Source of the DNA: Armatimonadota bacterium
Lineage (GTDB): Bacteria > Armatimonadota > JAAZEB01
Assembly: GCA_016199585.1 (NCBI GenBank)
Contig: JACQGM010000423.1
Location: 1 to 33,204, forward strand
Length of the DNA: 33,204 nt
Direction: 5' to 3'
Positions 6,981-14,776 of this stretch are shown in pieces; position 1 is the first letter of the stretch, and each line of letters starts with the position of its first letter. The position numbers were made by a program, and so were the translations under genes. Under the pieces are notes generated by a model. It made no database searches. It was not told the origin of the DNA and was given only the letters and a program-made list of their open reading frames with translations.

Positions 6981-8123
6981 ATGCGAATCGTGGCCGCGCC
7001 GGACTCGTTCAAGGGGAGCCTGACGGCGCTGGAGGTGTGTGACGCCATTCGGCGCGGGATCGGGAGCGTGGACCCCACGATCGTGGTCGACTCGGTGCCG
7101 ATGGCCGACGGCGGCGAGGGCACCGTGCAGTCGCTGGTGGATGCCACCGGGGGGCGCCTGCTCGCCCTGGCGGTGACCGGCCCCCTGGGTGAGCCGGTGC
7201 AGGCGCGCTACGGACTGTTGGGCGACCGCGAGACCGCCGTCATCGAGATGGCGGCGGCATCCGGCCTGACGCTGGTGCCCTCGGAGCGGCGCAACCCGCT
7301 CATCACCACCACCCGCGGCACGGGCGAGCTGATGCGCGCGGCGCTGGAGCAAGGCTGCCGGCGGCTAATCATCGGCATCGGCGGGAGCGCCACCAACGAC
7401 GGCGGCGCGGGGATGGCTCAGGCCCTCGGCGCCCGCCTCCTCGATGCCCGAGGACGACCGATCGGCCCCGGGGGCGGCGCCCTCGGTGACCTGGCCTCCG
7501 TGGATGTCAGCGGCCTGGACCCGCGCCTGGCCGGAGTCGAGATCGTCGTGGCGTGCGACGTGGACAACCCGCTGACCGGGCCGCGCGGGGCAGCCGCCAT
7601 CTACGGCCCGCAGAAGGGGGCCTCGCCGGAGATGGTGCGTCGCCTGGACGCCCATCTGGCGCACTACGCGGCAGTGCTCCGTCGCGATCTGGGCAAGGAT
7701 GTGGCGGGAGCGCCGGGCGCGGGCGCGGCCGGCGGCCTGGGCGCCGGGCTCCTCGCGTTCACCGGCGCCACGCTCCGCCGCGGCGTGGAGATCGTGATGG
7801 ACGCCGTGCGCCTGCGTGAGCGGCTGCGCGGCGCCAGCCTGGTGATCACCGGCGAAGGGCGCACCGACGGCCAGACCGCGTTCGGAAAGACGCCGGCGGG
7901 CGTCGCGCGCGCCGCCGCGGAGTGCGGCGTGCCGGTGATCGGACTGGTGGGATCTTACTCGGAGGATGCCGGCATCGTTCACCAACACGGGATTCATGCG
8001 CTGGTGAGCATCCTCCACGAGCCGATGTCGGCCGATGAGGCGATGGCGCGGGGCGCCATTCTGGTGGAGCGGGCAGCCGCCGAGCTGATGCGCACTCTGG
8101 CCGTCGGCCGTCTTCTCTCTTGA
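6981..8123 (+). CDS. Glycerate 2-kinase (GarK/GlxK family)
   Basis: Phosphorylates D-glycerate with ATP, feeding it into glycolysis. The 380-aa protein shows the family signature from the start (MRIVAAPDSFKGSLTALEVC), then DSVPMADGGEGTVQSLV, IGIGGSATNDGGAGMAQALG, VVACDVDNPLTGPRGAAAIY, GAGAAGGLGAGLLAFTGA and VITGEGRTDGQTAFGKTP. I chose the ATG at 6981 because the family begins at (M)(K/R)IVIAPDSFKG. An in-frame ATG at 6969 is only just downstream of GAGGG and may be used instead. The next gene lies in the same direction, so the two may form a small carbohydrate-acid unit. Confidence 0.93.
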   Translation: MRIVAAPDSFKGSLTALEVCDAIRRGIGSVDPTIVVDSVPMADGGEGTVQSLVDATGGRLLALAVTGPLGEPVQARYGLLGDRETAVIEMAAASGLTLVPSERRNPLITTTRGTGELMRAALEQGCRRLIIGIGGSATNDGGAGMAQALGARLLDARGRPIGPGGGALGDLASVDVSGLDPRLAGVEIVVACDVDNPLTGPRGAAAIYGPQKGASPEMVRRLDAHLAHYAAVLRRDLGKDVAGAPGAGAAGGLGAGLLAFTGATLRRGVEIVMDAVRLRERLRGASLVITGEGRTDGQTAFGKTPAGVARAAAECGVPVIGLVGSYSEDAGIVHQHGIHALVSILHEPMSADEAMARGAILVERAAAELMRTLAVGRLLS

Positions 8124-8186
8124 GTGCGGGTAGCGCGCGAGCGTACCGGGGACCGTGCGTGTCGCGCGCCAGGAGTATCTGGAGCG

Positions 8187-9023
8187 ATGGAACTCGGTCT
8201 ACTGACCGTGCCCTTCGGCCAGCGGTCGCTGGCGGAAGTGGCGGCCTTCGCGTGCGACGCGGGCTTCGATGCCCTGGAGATCGCCGCCGGGCCCGGCAGC
8301 GCCCAGGTTGATCCATCCTGCTTCAGCGGCCAGGCCGCCGAGGCGGTGGGGCAGTGCCTCGAGTGCGTCGGCCTCGGCATCTCCTCCCTGGCCTACTACG
8401 CGAATCCGCTCGACCCGGTCCCGGAGCAGCGCCGGGCCGTCCTCGAGCACCTGATCCGCACCATTGACGCGGCGGCCGCTCTCGAGGTGCCGGTGGTCTG
8501 CACCCTGGCCGGGAATCCCCTGCCCGGGCAAGACAGGATGCGGACCATCGAGGAGGAATTCCCCCTGGCGCTGCGCCCGGCCGTGGACCACGCCGGTGAG
8601 AAGGGGATCCGCATCGCCTTCGAGAACTACCACGCCACCATCCTCCAGAACCTGGAGCACTGGCGGCGCGCCTTCGAAGTGCTCCCCGACGCGCACGTCG
8701 GCCTCAATTTCGATCCCTCCCACCTCGTCTGGCAGGGGATTGACCACCTGGCGGCCATCGAGGAGTTCCGCGACCGCATCTTCCACACGCACGCCAAGGA
8801 CGTGGCAATCAACGAGCGCCGCCTGCGGCGGATCGGCTGCCTGGGCAGCGGCTGGTGGCGCTACGTCATCCCCGGCCACGGACGCATCCACTGGGGCGAA
8901 ACCATCGGCGCCCTGCGCGCGGCCGGCTATCGCGGCGTCCTCTCCATCGAGCACGAGGACAGCGCCCTCGGCTGTGAGGAGGGGTTCGTGGTCGGCGCCC
9001 GCTTTCTTTCGCAGTTCCTCTGA
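8187..9023 (+). CDS. Sugar phosphate isomerase/epimerase family protein (xylose isomerase-like TIM barrel)
   Basis: A 278-aa AP-endonuclease-2/xylose-isomerase-like TIM barrel, a family of metal-dependent isomerases and epimerases of sugars and inositol derivatives. Candidate metal ligands are Glu in RIAFENYHA, Asp and His in LNFDPSHLVW, His in FHTHAKDVA and Glu in LSIEHED. The start at 8187 (MELGLLTVPFG) follows GGAG and AGGAG. An upstream GTG at 8124 would add 21 residues without family resemblance. The substrate cannot be assigned. It lies 63 bp after the glycerate kinase gene and is probably cotranscribed. No clear terminator follows. Confidence 0.88.
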   Translation: MELGLLTVPFGQRSLAEVAAFACDAGFDALEIAAGPGSAQVDPSCFSGQAAEAVGQCLECVGLGISSLAYYANPLDPVPEQRRAVLEHLIRTIDAAAALEVPVVCTLAGNPLPGQDRMRTIEEEFPLALRPAVDHAGEKGIRIAFENYHATILQNLEHWRRAFEVLPDAHVGLNFDPSHLVWQGIDHLAAIEEFRDRIFHTHAKDVAINERRLRRIGCLGSGWWRYVIPGHGRIHWGETIGALRAAGYRGVLSIEHEDSALGCEEGFVVGARFLSQFL

Positions 9024-9181
9024 AGCAGACGCCCTCGCCGGGCCGAGACCACCGTCTCCATCCGCGCAAGCGGCTGGCCGCCAGGTATCCCGGATGCCTC
9101 CCTGAGCACGAAGCCGCCTCGAGTGACGTGCCACTCTGCGCTTGGTGACCGCTTCACCGTTCCCTGGTCTACCCGGTGCGC

Positions 9182-9207
9182 GTTTGGCTTTCCCTCCAGG
9201 TGGGTAT
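9182..9207 (+). promoter_or_regulatory. SigB/SigF-like promoter upstream of the diheme peroxidase
   Basis: GTTTGG (9182-9187), 14 bp, GGGTAT (9202-9207), about 227 bp before the start codon. It aligns without gaps with the element upstream of the secretin (minus strand, 17978-18003): the shared 30 bp read TTTGGC N7 CC N GGTGGGTA N GG N AC. The match to the SigB/SigF class is from known consensus (GTTT N12-16 GGGTA). The cognate sigma factor is not in the window. Confidence 0.55.
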
Positions 9208-9398
9208 GGTACGTCTGTATCTTGACCTTGCGCTTGGGCTGTGGACACCCGGCCGCCGACCCGGCGCCGCGCTGCTCGAAAACCCCGCGCGCGCAAACAT
9301 GCGATAGAGGTGCGATACAAGACGGTCGCCCGCCGGTCCCGCACGACGTCGCGCTTTGCCGCCCTCTTTGGCGTGCGCACGACCGGGCGCGCACCGCC

Positions 9399-9415
9399 AC
9401 AGGCGAGACGCCTGT
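9399..9415. repeat. Small hairpin ACAGGCG-AGA-CGCCTGT before the peroxidase gene
   Basis: A 7-bp perfect stem with a 3-nt loop, ending 5 bp before the AAGGAGGGAGG ribosome-binding region of the next gene. It looks like a mobile-looking intergenic micro-repeat that I recall from other high-GC bacteria. That recollection is unverified. Confidence 0.6.
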
Positions 9416-9433
9416 CGGGAAAGGAGGGAGGGT

Positions 9434-11647
9434 ATGCGGAGTGAGAGACGGCTCGTGGCCCGCCGCGCGTGGGTGAGCGCGCTCTGCTGGATCGTTGGCC
9501 TGGCGGTTGCGGTGCTGGCGCCCCAGTTGGCCAATACGGCGGAGGAGCCGAGCAACGCGATCGACGCGATCAGGATCAGCGATGTGCCGATCCCGGAGCC
9601 TGCCAACCTGTCGGAGTTCGTGGTGAACCGGCAGGCAGCCATTCAGTTGGGCAAGGCGCTCTTCTGGGACATGCAGGTGGGCAGCGACGGCGTTCAGGCC
9701 TGCGCCACCTGCCACGCCGAGGCCGGCTCCGACCACCGGACCGGGAACGCGGTCAGCCCCGGACTGTTGGACCAGACCGCCGGGGCACAGCCGCCGGTCT
9801 TCAACGTCGGGCAGGACCCGCCGAACCCACCCCGCTCGCACCCCAACGGCACGGTGATCGCGGCGGACTACCCCTTCTACCTCCCCACGATCCCCGATCA
9901 GAAAGTGGATGGGGACAACCCCTTCCAGAGGGAGCACAACGATGTCACCTCGTCGCAAGGCGTGCGGAGCACGCTGTTCCAGAGGATCGTCAAGGGGAAC
10001 CCGGTGGACGAGGGAACACCCCTCCCGGACGACGTGTTCAACGTCGGGGACCCGACTGATGACCGAGCGCGACGCGTGGAGCCGCGCAATACCCCCACGA
10101 TGATTGACGCGATCCGCAACACGGCCCAATTCTGGGATGGCCGGGCCAACTTCTACTTCAACGGCGTGAACCCCTTCGGCCCCGCCTCCGCCGACGCGCG
10201 CATCCTGGTGAACACCGGGGGAAACGTCTCCCTGGTGGCGATTGACCTGCCGTTCAGCAGCCTGGCGTCTCAGGCCGTCGGGCCGCCGCTGAGCGACTTC
10301 GAGATGTCGTGGGCACTCCGCACCTTCGCCAAGCTGGGGAAGAAGATGCTGAGCCTGACGCCGCTGGGCCTGCAGTACGTAGCTCCCACGGACAGCGTCC
10401 TCGGCCCCATCGCGCGCTCCACGACCGCCGGCGCGGTCGGCACCCGCGGGAAGCCCTCGGGTGGCGGGAAGCCTCCCGGCGCCGGCGGCATCAACGGGCT
10501 GGCCGTCTCCTACTCCGACCTGATCAAGCAGGCGTTCGCCGGCAAGCTGTGGAACTCGAACAAGACCGTGGTCATCATCCCCGGCACCGCCGACACGCAC
10601 TCCCCCACCGCCGAAGATCCGCGCACGTTCGTACTGGACAACGGCACGGTGACGATCAAGTCGGGGAGGCCCACGGGCGAGAATGAGTTCACCCAGATGG
10701 AGGCCAACTTCTCCTTCTTCTGGGGGATGGCGATCCAGCTCTATGAGGCCACCCTGGTCTCGGACGACACGGAGTTCGACAAGGCCGTGCGCGGCGAGGC
10801 GACCCTCGACGCCGCCGAACAGCGAGGGAAGGAGATCTTCCAGGGAGTGGGCAAGTGCGAGAACTGCCACGGAGGCCCTGAGTTCACCAACGCCTCGGTG
10901 CGCAACACCCTGCACCTGAGCGACAACAACGACCACCGCGTCGAGTTGATGACCATGGGCGACGGCAACCTGGCCTTCTACGACAACGGCTTCTACAACA
11001 TCAGCCAGACCCGCACCCTGGCGGATATCGGCCGCGGGGGAAGGCATCCGTTCGCCAACCCGATACCGTTGGCGTGGTCCGATCTGGCGGTCGTGAAGGC
11101 GACAAACCCGGGATCGCTCCCGGCGCGGCTGCTGCCGTTCATTCCCGAATTGCCGGGCGAACTGGAGGGCAACCGCACGGCCACCAGGGGCGCCCACAAG
11201 ACGCCGGGCCTGCGCAACATCGCGCTCACCGGGCCTTACTTCCACAATGGCTCGGCGCGCACCCTGCGCCAGGTGGTGCAGTTCTACGTCCGCGGCGGCA
11301 ACTACCCGGATGCCAACATTAACGACCTGGACCCCGATATCGGGGTCATCAGGACATCGCATCCGGACGGGCCGATCCTGAGCTCGGATGACCAGAACGC
11401 CCTGGTGGCGTTCTTGCTCACCCTCACCGACGATGACGTGCGGTGGGAGCGATCCCCCTTCGACCACCCGGAGCTGTGGCTTCCCCTTGATGGGTTGGCG
11501 GCGACCCTGGCCGAGGTGAAGCAGCCCGGGCGCGGGCAGCACCTCCCGGCCGTGGGCGCCGAGGGGCGCACCCAGGCGCAAGGACCGCTCCGGCCGTTCC
11601 TGTGGGACGACAGCGACTCCGAGCTAGATTACCACACCCAGGAGTAG
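9434..11647 (+). CDS. Large diheme cytochrome c peroxidase / MauG-like protein, exported
   Basis: A 737-aa exported c-type diheme protein of the cytochrome c peroxidase/MauG superfamily, which reduces peroxide or performs high-valent iron oxidation in the periplasm. A basic N-terminus and hydrophobic helix (AWVSALCWIVGLAVAVLAP) form a signal peptide or anchor. Heme motifs are CATCH (90-94) and CENCH (475-479). Downstream, ALTGPYFHNGSARTLRQVVQ is typical of the C-terminal heme domain. The two heme motifs are about 385 residues apart, against roughly 145 in classical peroxidases, so a large insertion is present. The start is set by AAGGAGGGAGG at 9421-9431. It follows a SigB-like promoter, and strong hairpins end the gene. 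Neighbouring multicopper oxidase genes suggest linked redox chemistry; the substrate is unknown. Confidence 0.88.
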   Translation: MRSERRLVARRAWVSALCWIVGLAVAVLAPQLANTAEEPSNAIDAIRISDVPIPEPANLSEFVVNRQAAIQLGKALFWDMQVGSDGVQACATCHAEAGSDHRTGNAVSPGLLDQTAGAQPPVFNVGQDPPNPPRSHPNGTVIAADYPFYLPTIPDQKVDGDNPFQREHNDVTSSQGVRSTLFQRIVKGNPVDEGTPLPDDVFNVGDPTDDRARRVEPRNTPTMIDAIRNTAQFWDGRANFYFNGVNPFGPASADARILVNTGGNVSLVAIDLPFSSLASQAVGPPLSDFEMSWALRTFAKLGKKMLSLTPLGLQYVAPTDSVLGPIARSTTAGAVGTRGKPSGGGKPPGAGGINGLAVSYSDLIKQAFAGKLWNSNKTVVIIPGTADTHSPTAEDPRTFVLDNGTVTIKSGRPTGENEFTQMEANFSFFWGMAIQLYEATLVSDDTEFDKAVRGEATLDAAEQRGKEIFQGVGKCENCHGGPEFTNASVRNTLHLSDNNDHRVELMTMGDGNLAFYDNGFYNISQTRTLADIGRGGRHPFANPIPLAWSDLAVVKATNPGSLPARLLPFIPELPGELEGNRTATRGAHKTPGLRNIALTGPYFHNGSARTLRQVVQFYVRGGNYPDANINDLDPDIGVIRTSHPDGPILSSDDQNALVAFLLTLTDDDVRWERSPFDHPELWLPLDGLAATLAEVKQPGRGQHLPAVGAEGRTQAQGPLRPFLWDDSDSELDYHTQE

Positions 11648-11661
11648 CCCGAGGCGCTTTC

Positions 11662-11696
11662 GGGAGGCCCTCCCGCGCTTCGCGAGAGGGCCTCCC
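11662..11696. terminator. Strong bidirectional terminator hairpin
   Basis: An 11-bp perfect stem, GGGAGGCCCTC (11662-11672) with GAGGGCCTCCC (11686-11696), extended by an inner CGCG stem in the 13-nt loop. It lies 15 bp after the peroxidase stop and serves both convergent genes. Confidence 0.8.
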
Positions 11697-11731
11697 GTCC
11701 CTGCCGGTCGGGGTGACGATCCCCCCTCTCA

Positions 11732-11754
11732 GGCCGGGGACGTCTGCCCCGGCC
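11732..11754. terminator. Second hairpin at the convergent junction
   Basis: GGCCGGGG (11732-11739) pairs with CCCCGGCC (11747-11754) around a 7-nt loop, 17 bp beyond the protease stop codon. It is probably a terminator for the minus-strand protease gene. Confidence 0.6.
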
Positions 11755-11771
11755 CGTCGGCGTCTTCGCGC

Positions 11772-13139
11772 TCATAGGCCCCCGGCGTTGAGGAGTGGAT
11801 CGGGGATGCCGTCGCTATCGCCCTGGTAGCCATCGGCGAGGGCGGGATCGAACCCCCTGTCCCGCAGCGCCGACCTCACCTGCGCCGGGTCAATCCTCCG
11901 GGTGAGGTCCGGCGCCTCCGCACCGGGAGCGGCCAGGGCAAGCTGCCCGGCGATGTAGAGCGCCGCGGCGCCGGCCACGTGCGGGCTGGCCATGCTGGTG
12001 CCCGACATGGTGGCGTAGGTGCCGCCCGGGTAGGTCGAGTGGATGTTCACCCCGGGCGCCGCGATGCTCACCGCGGCGCCGTAGTTGCTGAAGGAGGCGA
12101 ACCAGTCGTCGCGCCCGTAGGTGGTGCGGCGCCCCCGGCCGCCCGGCAGCCCGTCCGTATCCACGATGGCGGAGACGGTTATCGCATCCGGACAGCTCGC
12201 CGGGCTATAGTTGCCCGCGTCGAAGGAGTTGTTCCCGGCGGCCACGGTGTAGGTGAGCCCGGCCGCCACCGACCTGCTGATCGCCTCGTTGAGCGGATAG
12301 TAGAACGTGCCGCCCAGGCTCATGTTGACGACGTGGATGGGAGGACCCTGGGTGCCATCATCCATCATGCCGCTGGCGTGGCGGGTCACCCAATCCACCC
12401 CGGCGATGACCCAGGAGTAGTAGCCGGAGCCGTTGCGGTCCAGCACCTTCACCGCGTAGAGCGGCGCGCCGGGGGCGACGCCTGCCACGCCCACCCCGTC
12501 TCGCCGTGCGGCGGCGATGCCGGCCACGTGGGTGCCATGACCATGGTCGTCGTTCCCCGAGGCAACCCCTTCCACGGCGCTGAACTCGCCAACCACGTTG
12601 AGATCGGGGTGCTGCCGATCGATGCCGGTGTCGATCACGGCGATGCCCACATGCTGCGCACCGATCTCGCTCACCCGGGCGTTCTCCGCGTCCACGCGGT
12701 TGACACCGGTGGGAATCTCGCCGCTGACGCTGGTGCCCTTGTCGGGTCTGCCCGCGACCCGCTCCATGGGGTCTATGATTCGGATCATCTGGTCGGCATA
12801 GACGCCGGCCACCGCCGGGTCGGCCGCCAGGTGCCGCGCCTGGTCCGCGGAGGCGCGGCCGGCGAAGCCCTGCACTGCGGTGGTGTAGACCACATCCGGC
12901 ACGATATTGTACCGGCGGGCGACGTCGCTGCCAACGATGCCCGGCTTCACCAGAACGATATAGCGCGACGCGCCGGCCCGCGCGACGCGCGAGTCGGCGA
13001 CCATCGTCGGGCCGCCGCCGGCGTTCCCTGACCGGCCCCCGATGGCGCCGCACCCCTGGAACGCGGTGGTCGCCAGCGCCAGACCGGCCATGACGACTCC
13101 CGCGCCCGGGAGCTTCCTGTGCTTGCGTACATGTGTCAT
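11772..13139 (-). CDS. Subtilisin-like serine protease (S8), exported, with I9 propeptide
   Basis: A 455-aa secreted peptidase. Residues 10-30 are hydrophobic and end in FQGC, a possible but non-ideal lipobox. Residues about 57-122 resemble the inhibitor I9 propeptide (SRYIVLVKPGIVGSDVARRY). The catalytic triad is Asp170 in AVIDTGID, His201 in GHGTHVAGIAAARRDG and Ser382 in SGTSMASPHVAGAAALY, with oxyanion Asn303 in VAAGNNSFD. Proteinase K-like spacing is evident. The C-terminus ends in GDSDGIPDPLLNAGG, a fragment resembling a calcium-binding TSP3 repeat. The start at 13139 has AGAGAAG upstream. A longer frame from 13322 adds low-complexity residues before the signal peptide. The gene is divergent from the multicopper oxidase pair and convergent with the peroxidase. 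Confidence 0.93.
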   Translation of the reverse strand: MTHVRKHRKLPGAGVVMAGLALATTAFQGCGAIGGRSGNAGGGPTMVADSRVARAGASRYIVLVKPGIVGSDVARRYNIVPDVVYTTAVQGFAGRASADQARHLAADPAVAGVYADQMIRIIDPMERVAGRPDKGTSVSGEIPTGVNRVDAENARVSEIGAQHVGIAVIDTGIDRQHPDLNVVGEFSAVEGVASGNDDHGHGTHVAGIAAARRDGVGVAGVAPGAPLYAVKVLDRNGSGYYSWVIAGVDWVTRHASGMMDDGTQGPPIHVVNMSLGGTFYYPLNEAISRSVAAGLTYTVAAGNNSFDAGNYSPASCPDAITVSAIVDTDGLPGGRGRRTTYGRDDWFASFSNYGAAVSIAAPGVNIHSTYPGGTYATMSGTSMASPHVAGAAALYIAGQLALAAPGAEAPDLTRRIDPAQVRSALRDRGFDPALADGYQGDSDGIPDPLLNAGGL

Positions 13140-13331
13140 CGCTTCTCTGTCGCCGCCACCGGTGGGGCCGCGAACCGCCCGGCGACGGCAGCCTCCGCTC
13201 GCTTCCCTGCAACCATCCTGCCACTGTGCGGCGTGCCGCGATGGTTTCGGCACTGCCGGGGAGCGGCGTCTCGGGGTCCGCCACGGGGGCGCGGGCAGGT
13301 AGCCCACGGGCATAGGAAACACGGTGGTGGA

Positions 13332-13358
13332 GTTTGGGCGGGTGCCCTATTGGGGTAT
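13332..13358 (+). promoter_or_regulatory. SigB/SigF-like promoter upstream of the multicopper oxidase pair
   Basis: GTTTGG (13332-13337), 15 bp, GGGTAT (13353-13358), about 210 bp before the first oxidase start. The -35 and -10 hexamers are identical to those upstream of the diheme peroxidase. The 13140-13567 intergenic region otherwise holds a long leader with a GC-rich hairpin around 13451-13480 and no gene that I can support. Confidence 0.55.
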
Positions 13359-13567
13359 AAGCGATTGCCAGCGAAACCGAACGCAGGCGTCCCCGCCCGC
13401 CGGAGCGTGCATGGCACCGATCGAGGCGGCACCGCCACCCCCCGACCCACGCATCCTGCCCGGCGGTGAGCCGGGATGCTGTCGGCGCGCCCTGTTGTTG
13501 GACCCGCGCGCCGCTGCCGGCAGAGCGCACGGCGGCGGCAGGAAGACCCAACGGTTGGGAGAGGAGT

Positions 13568-14776
13568 ATGGATAGACGTAAGTTCGTGAAGGTCAGCTTG
13601 GGCAGCCTTGCGGCGGTCGTGGCGGAGTCGGTAGCGGCGCCGCTGATGTTCCGCGGCTCGGAAGTCTTCGCAGGGCCGGGGAGTCCGCCGCGCGGCAGAA
13701 CCGGCATCAAGATCGACATCACCGAGGTGTTGGTCGAGATGATCGACCTGACCCAGGTCTACATGTGGGCGTTCGCGGATGGCAAGGCCGGCCCGCGCAT
13801 TCCGGGAACCTATTACTTTGTTCGCGAGGGAGATCCTCTCGACATCAACATCACCAACCGCCTGGATGAGCCGCACGCGTTCGCCATCCTGTCCCGCCCG
13901 GACGGCACCTTCGTGGCGCACACGGGTACCATCGCCCCGAGGAGTTCCTCGCGGCTGCAATTCAACGCCCCGGCGGCCGGCACCTACCTGTACCTGGACC
14001 CGCTGAACAGCCCGGTCAACCGCGTGCTGGGGCTGCACGGCGCCCTGGTGGTGCTGCCCGCGGCGGGGAACACGCCCTACACCAACCCGCCTGCCAGCGT
14101 GCAGGCGCTCTTCGACCACCTGGGCAACAGCCCCCACTTCCCGGGCAGCCCGTGGGACCCGGCCCGCACCTGGATCTGGGTGTTCAACACCATCGACCCC
14201 GCGTTCAACGCCCTGGCCCAGGAGAACCAGGTCATTGACCCGTTAGACTTCCGGGCCCGGTTCCTGCCGCGCTACTTCACGCTCAGCGGCAAGTCGGGCT
14301 TCTTCGCCGCGCACGACCCGCAGATCTCCCCCCACGGGCAGGTGGGCCAGCCGGCGCTGGTCCGCATCCTCAACGCCGGCATGGCGACGCACTCGTCGCA
14401 CATCCACGGCAACCACGTCTACCTGCTCTCCGAGAACAACCAGGTGCGCTCCAATCTGCTCTGGGTGGACACGTGGGCCCTGCCGCCCGCGTGCCGCGTC
14501 GACTGGCTGCTGCCGTTCATGCGGCCGCCCGACCAGGCGGACGGCGCCTGGCCCCCGGTACAGGAACTCGCCCTCGTATTGGGGGATGGCAGCCGGCTGA
14601 ACCCGCTCTCCTACCCCAACCACTGCCACACGGAGATCTCCCAGACGGCGGCCGGCGGCAACTATCCGTCGGGAGCGATCGCCCACTTCGAGATCACCGG
14701 GGATCTGAACGGCCCATTCCCGACGGCGGGCGGGAGCCATGCGACGGCACGGAGAAAGGAGGCGCAGCGTGGCTAG
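13568..14776 (+). CDS. Multicopper oxidase subunit 1: Tat-exported, trinuclear-site half with degenerate type-1 site
   Basis: A 402-aa two-cupredoxin protein. The N-terminus MDRRKFVKVSLGSLAAVVAE is a twin-arginine signal. The first cupredoxin domain (about 48-165) lacks copper ligands: EPHAFA stands where HWHG would be expected. The second (about 200-380) has HSSHIHGNH (His275, 278, 280) and PNHCHTEIS (His352, Cys353, His354). The His and Met that complete a type-1 copper site after HCH are absent (TEISQTAAGG). It can therefore supply four His to a trinuclear cluster but not a normal type-1 site. GAGGAG precedes the ATG. The stop overlaps the GTG of the next oxidase gene by 8 bp, suggesting coupled synthesis. 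It probably acts in the periplasm; the substrate is unknown. Confidence 0.87.
   Translation: MDRRKFVKVSLGSLAAVVAESVAAPLMFRGSEVFAGPGSPPRGRTGIKIDITEVLVEMIDLTQVYMWAFADGKAGPRIPGTYYFVREGDPLDINITNRLDEPHAFAILSRPDGTFVAHTGTIAPRSSSRLQFNAPAAGTYLYLDPLNSPVNRVLGLHGALVVLPAAGNTPYTNPPASVQALFDHLGNSPHFPGSPWDPARTWIWVFNTIDPAFNALAQENQVIDPLDFRARFLPRYFTLSGKSGFFAAHDPQISPHGQVGQPALVRILNAGMATHSSHIHGNHVYLLSENNQVRSNLLWVDTWALPPACRVDWLLPFMRPPDQADGAWPPVQELALVLGDGSRLNPLSYPNHCHTEISQTAAGGNYPSGAIAHFEITGDLNGPFPTAGGSHATARRKEAQRG

Noticed and set aside
8927-11581. 884-codon open frame on the minus strand opposite the diheme peroxidase
   Set aside because: It is a shadow of a GC-rich gene: no family resemblance, no ribosome-binding site, and it spans a real intergenic region and the peroxidase signal peptide. 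The plus-strand frame has heme motifs and a strong Shine-Dalgarno.
11845-11872. tRNA T-arm-like string (GGTTCGATCCCGC on the minus strand)
   Set aside because: It lies inside the protease coding sequence; no acceptor stem, D-arm or anticodon arm can be formed around it.
13332-13358. Sigma-54 promoter for the GTTTGG...GGGTA elements
   Set aside because: The GG-N10-GC geometry of sigma-54 promoters is absent in all three copies.
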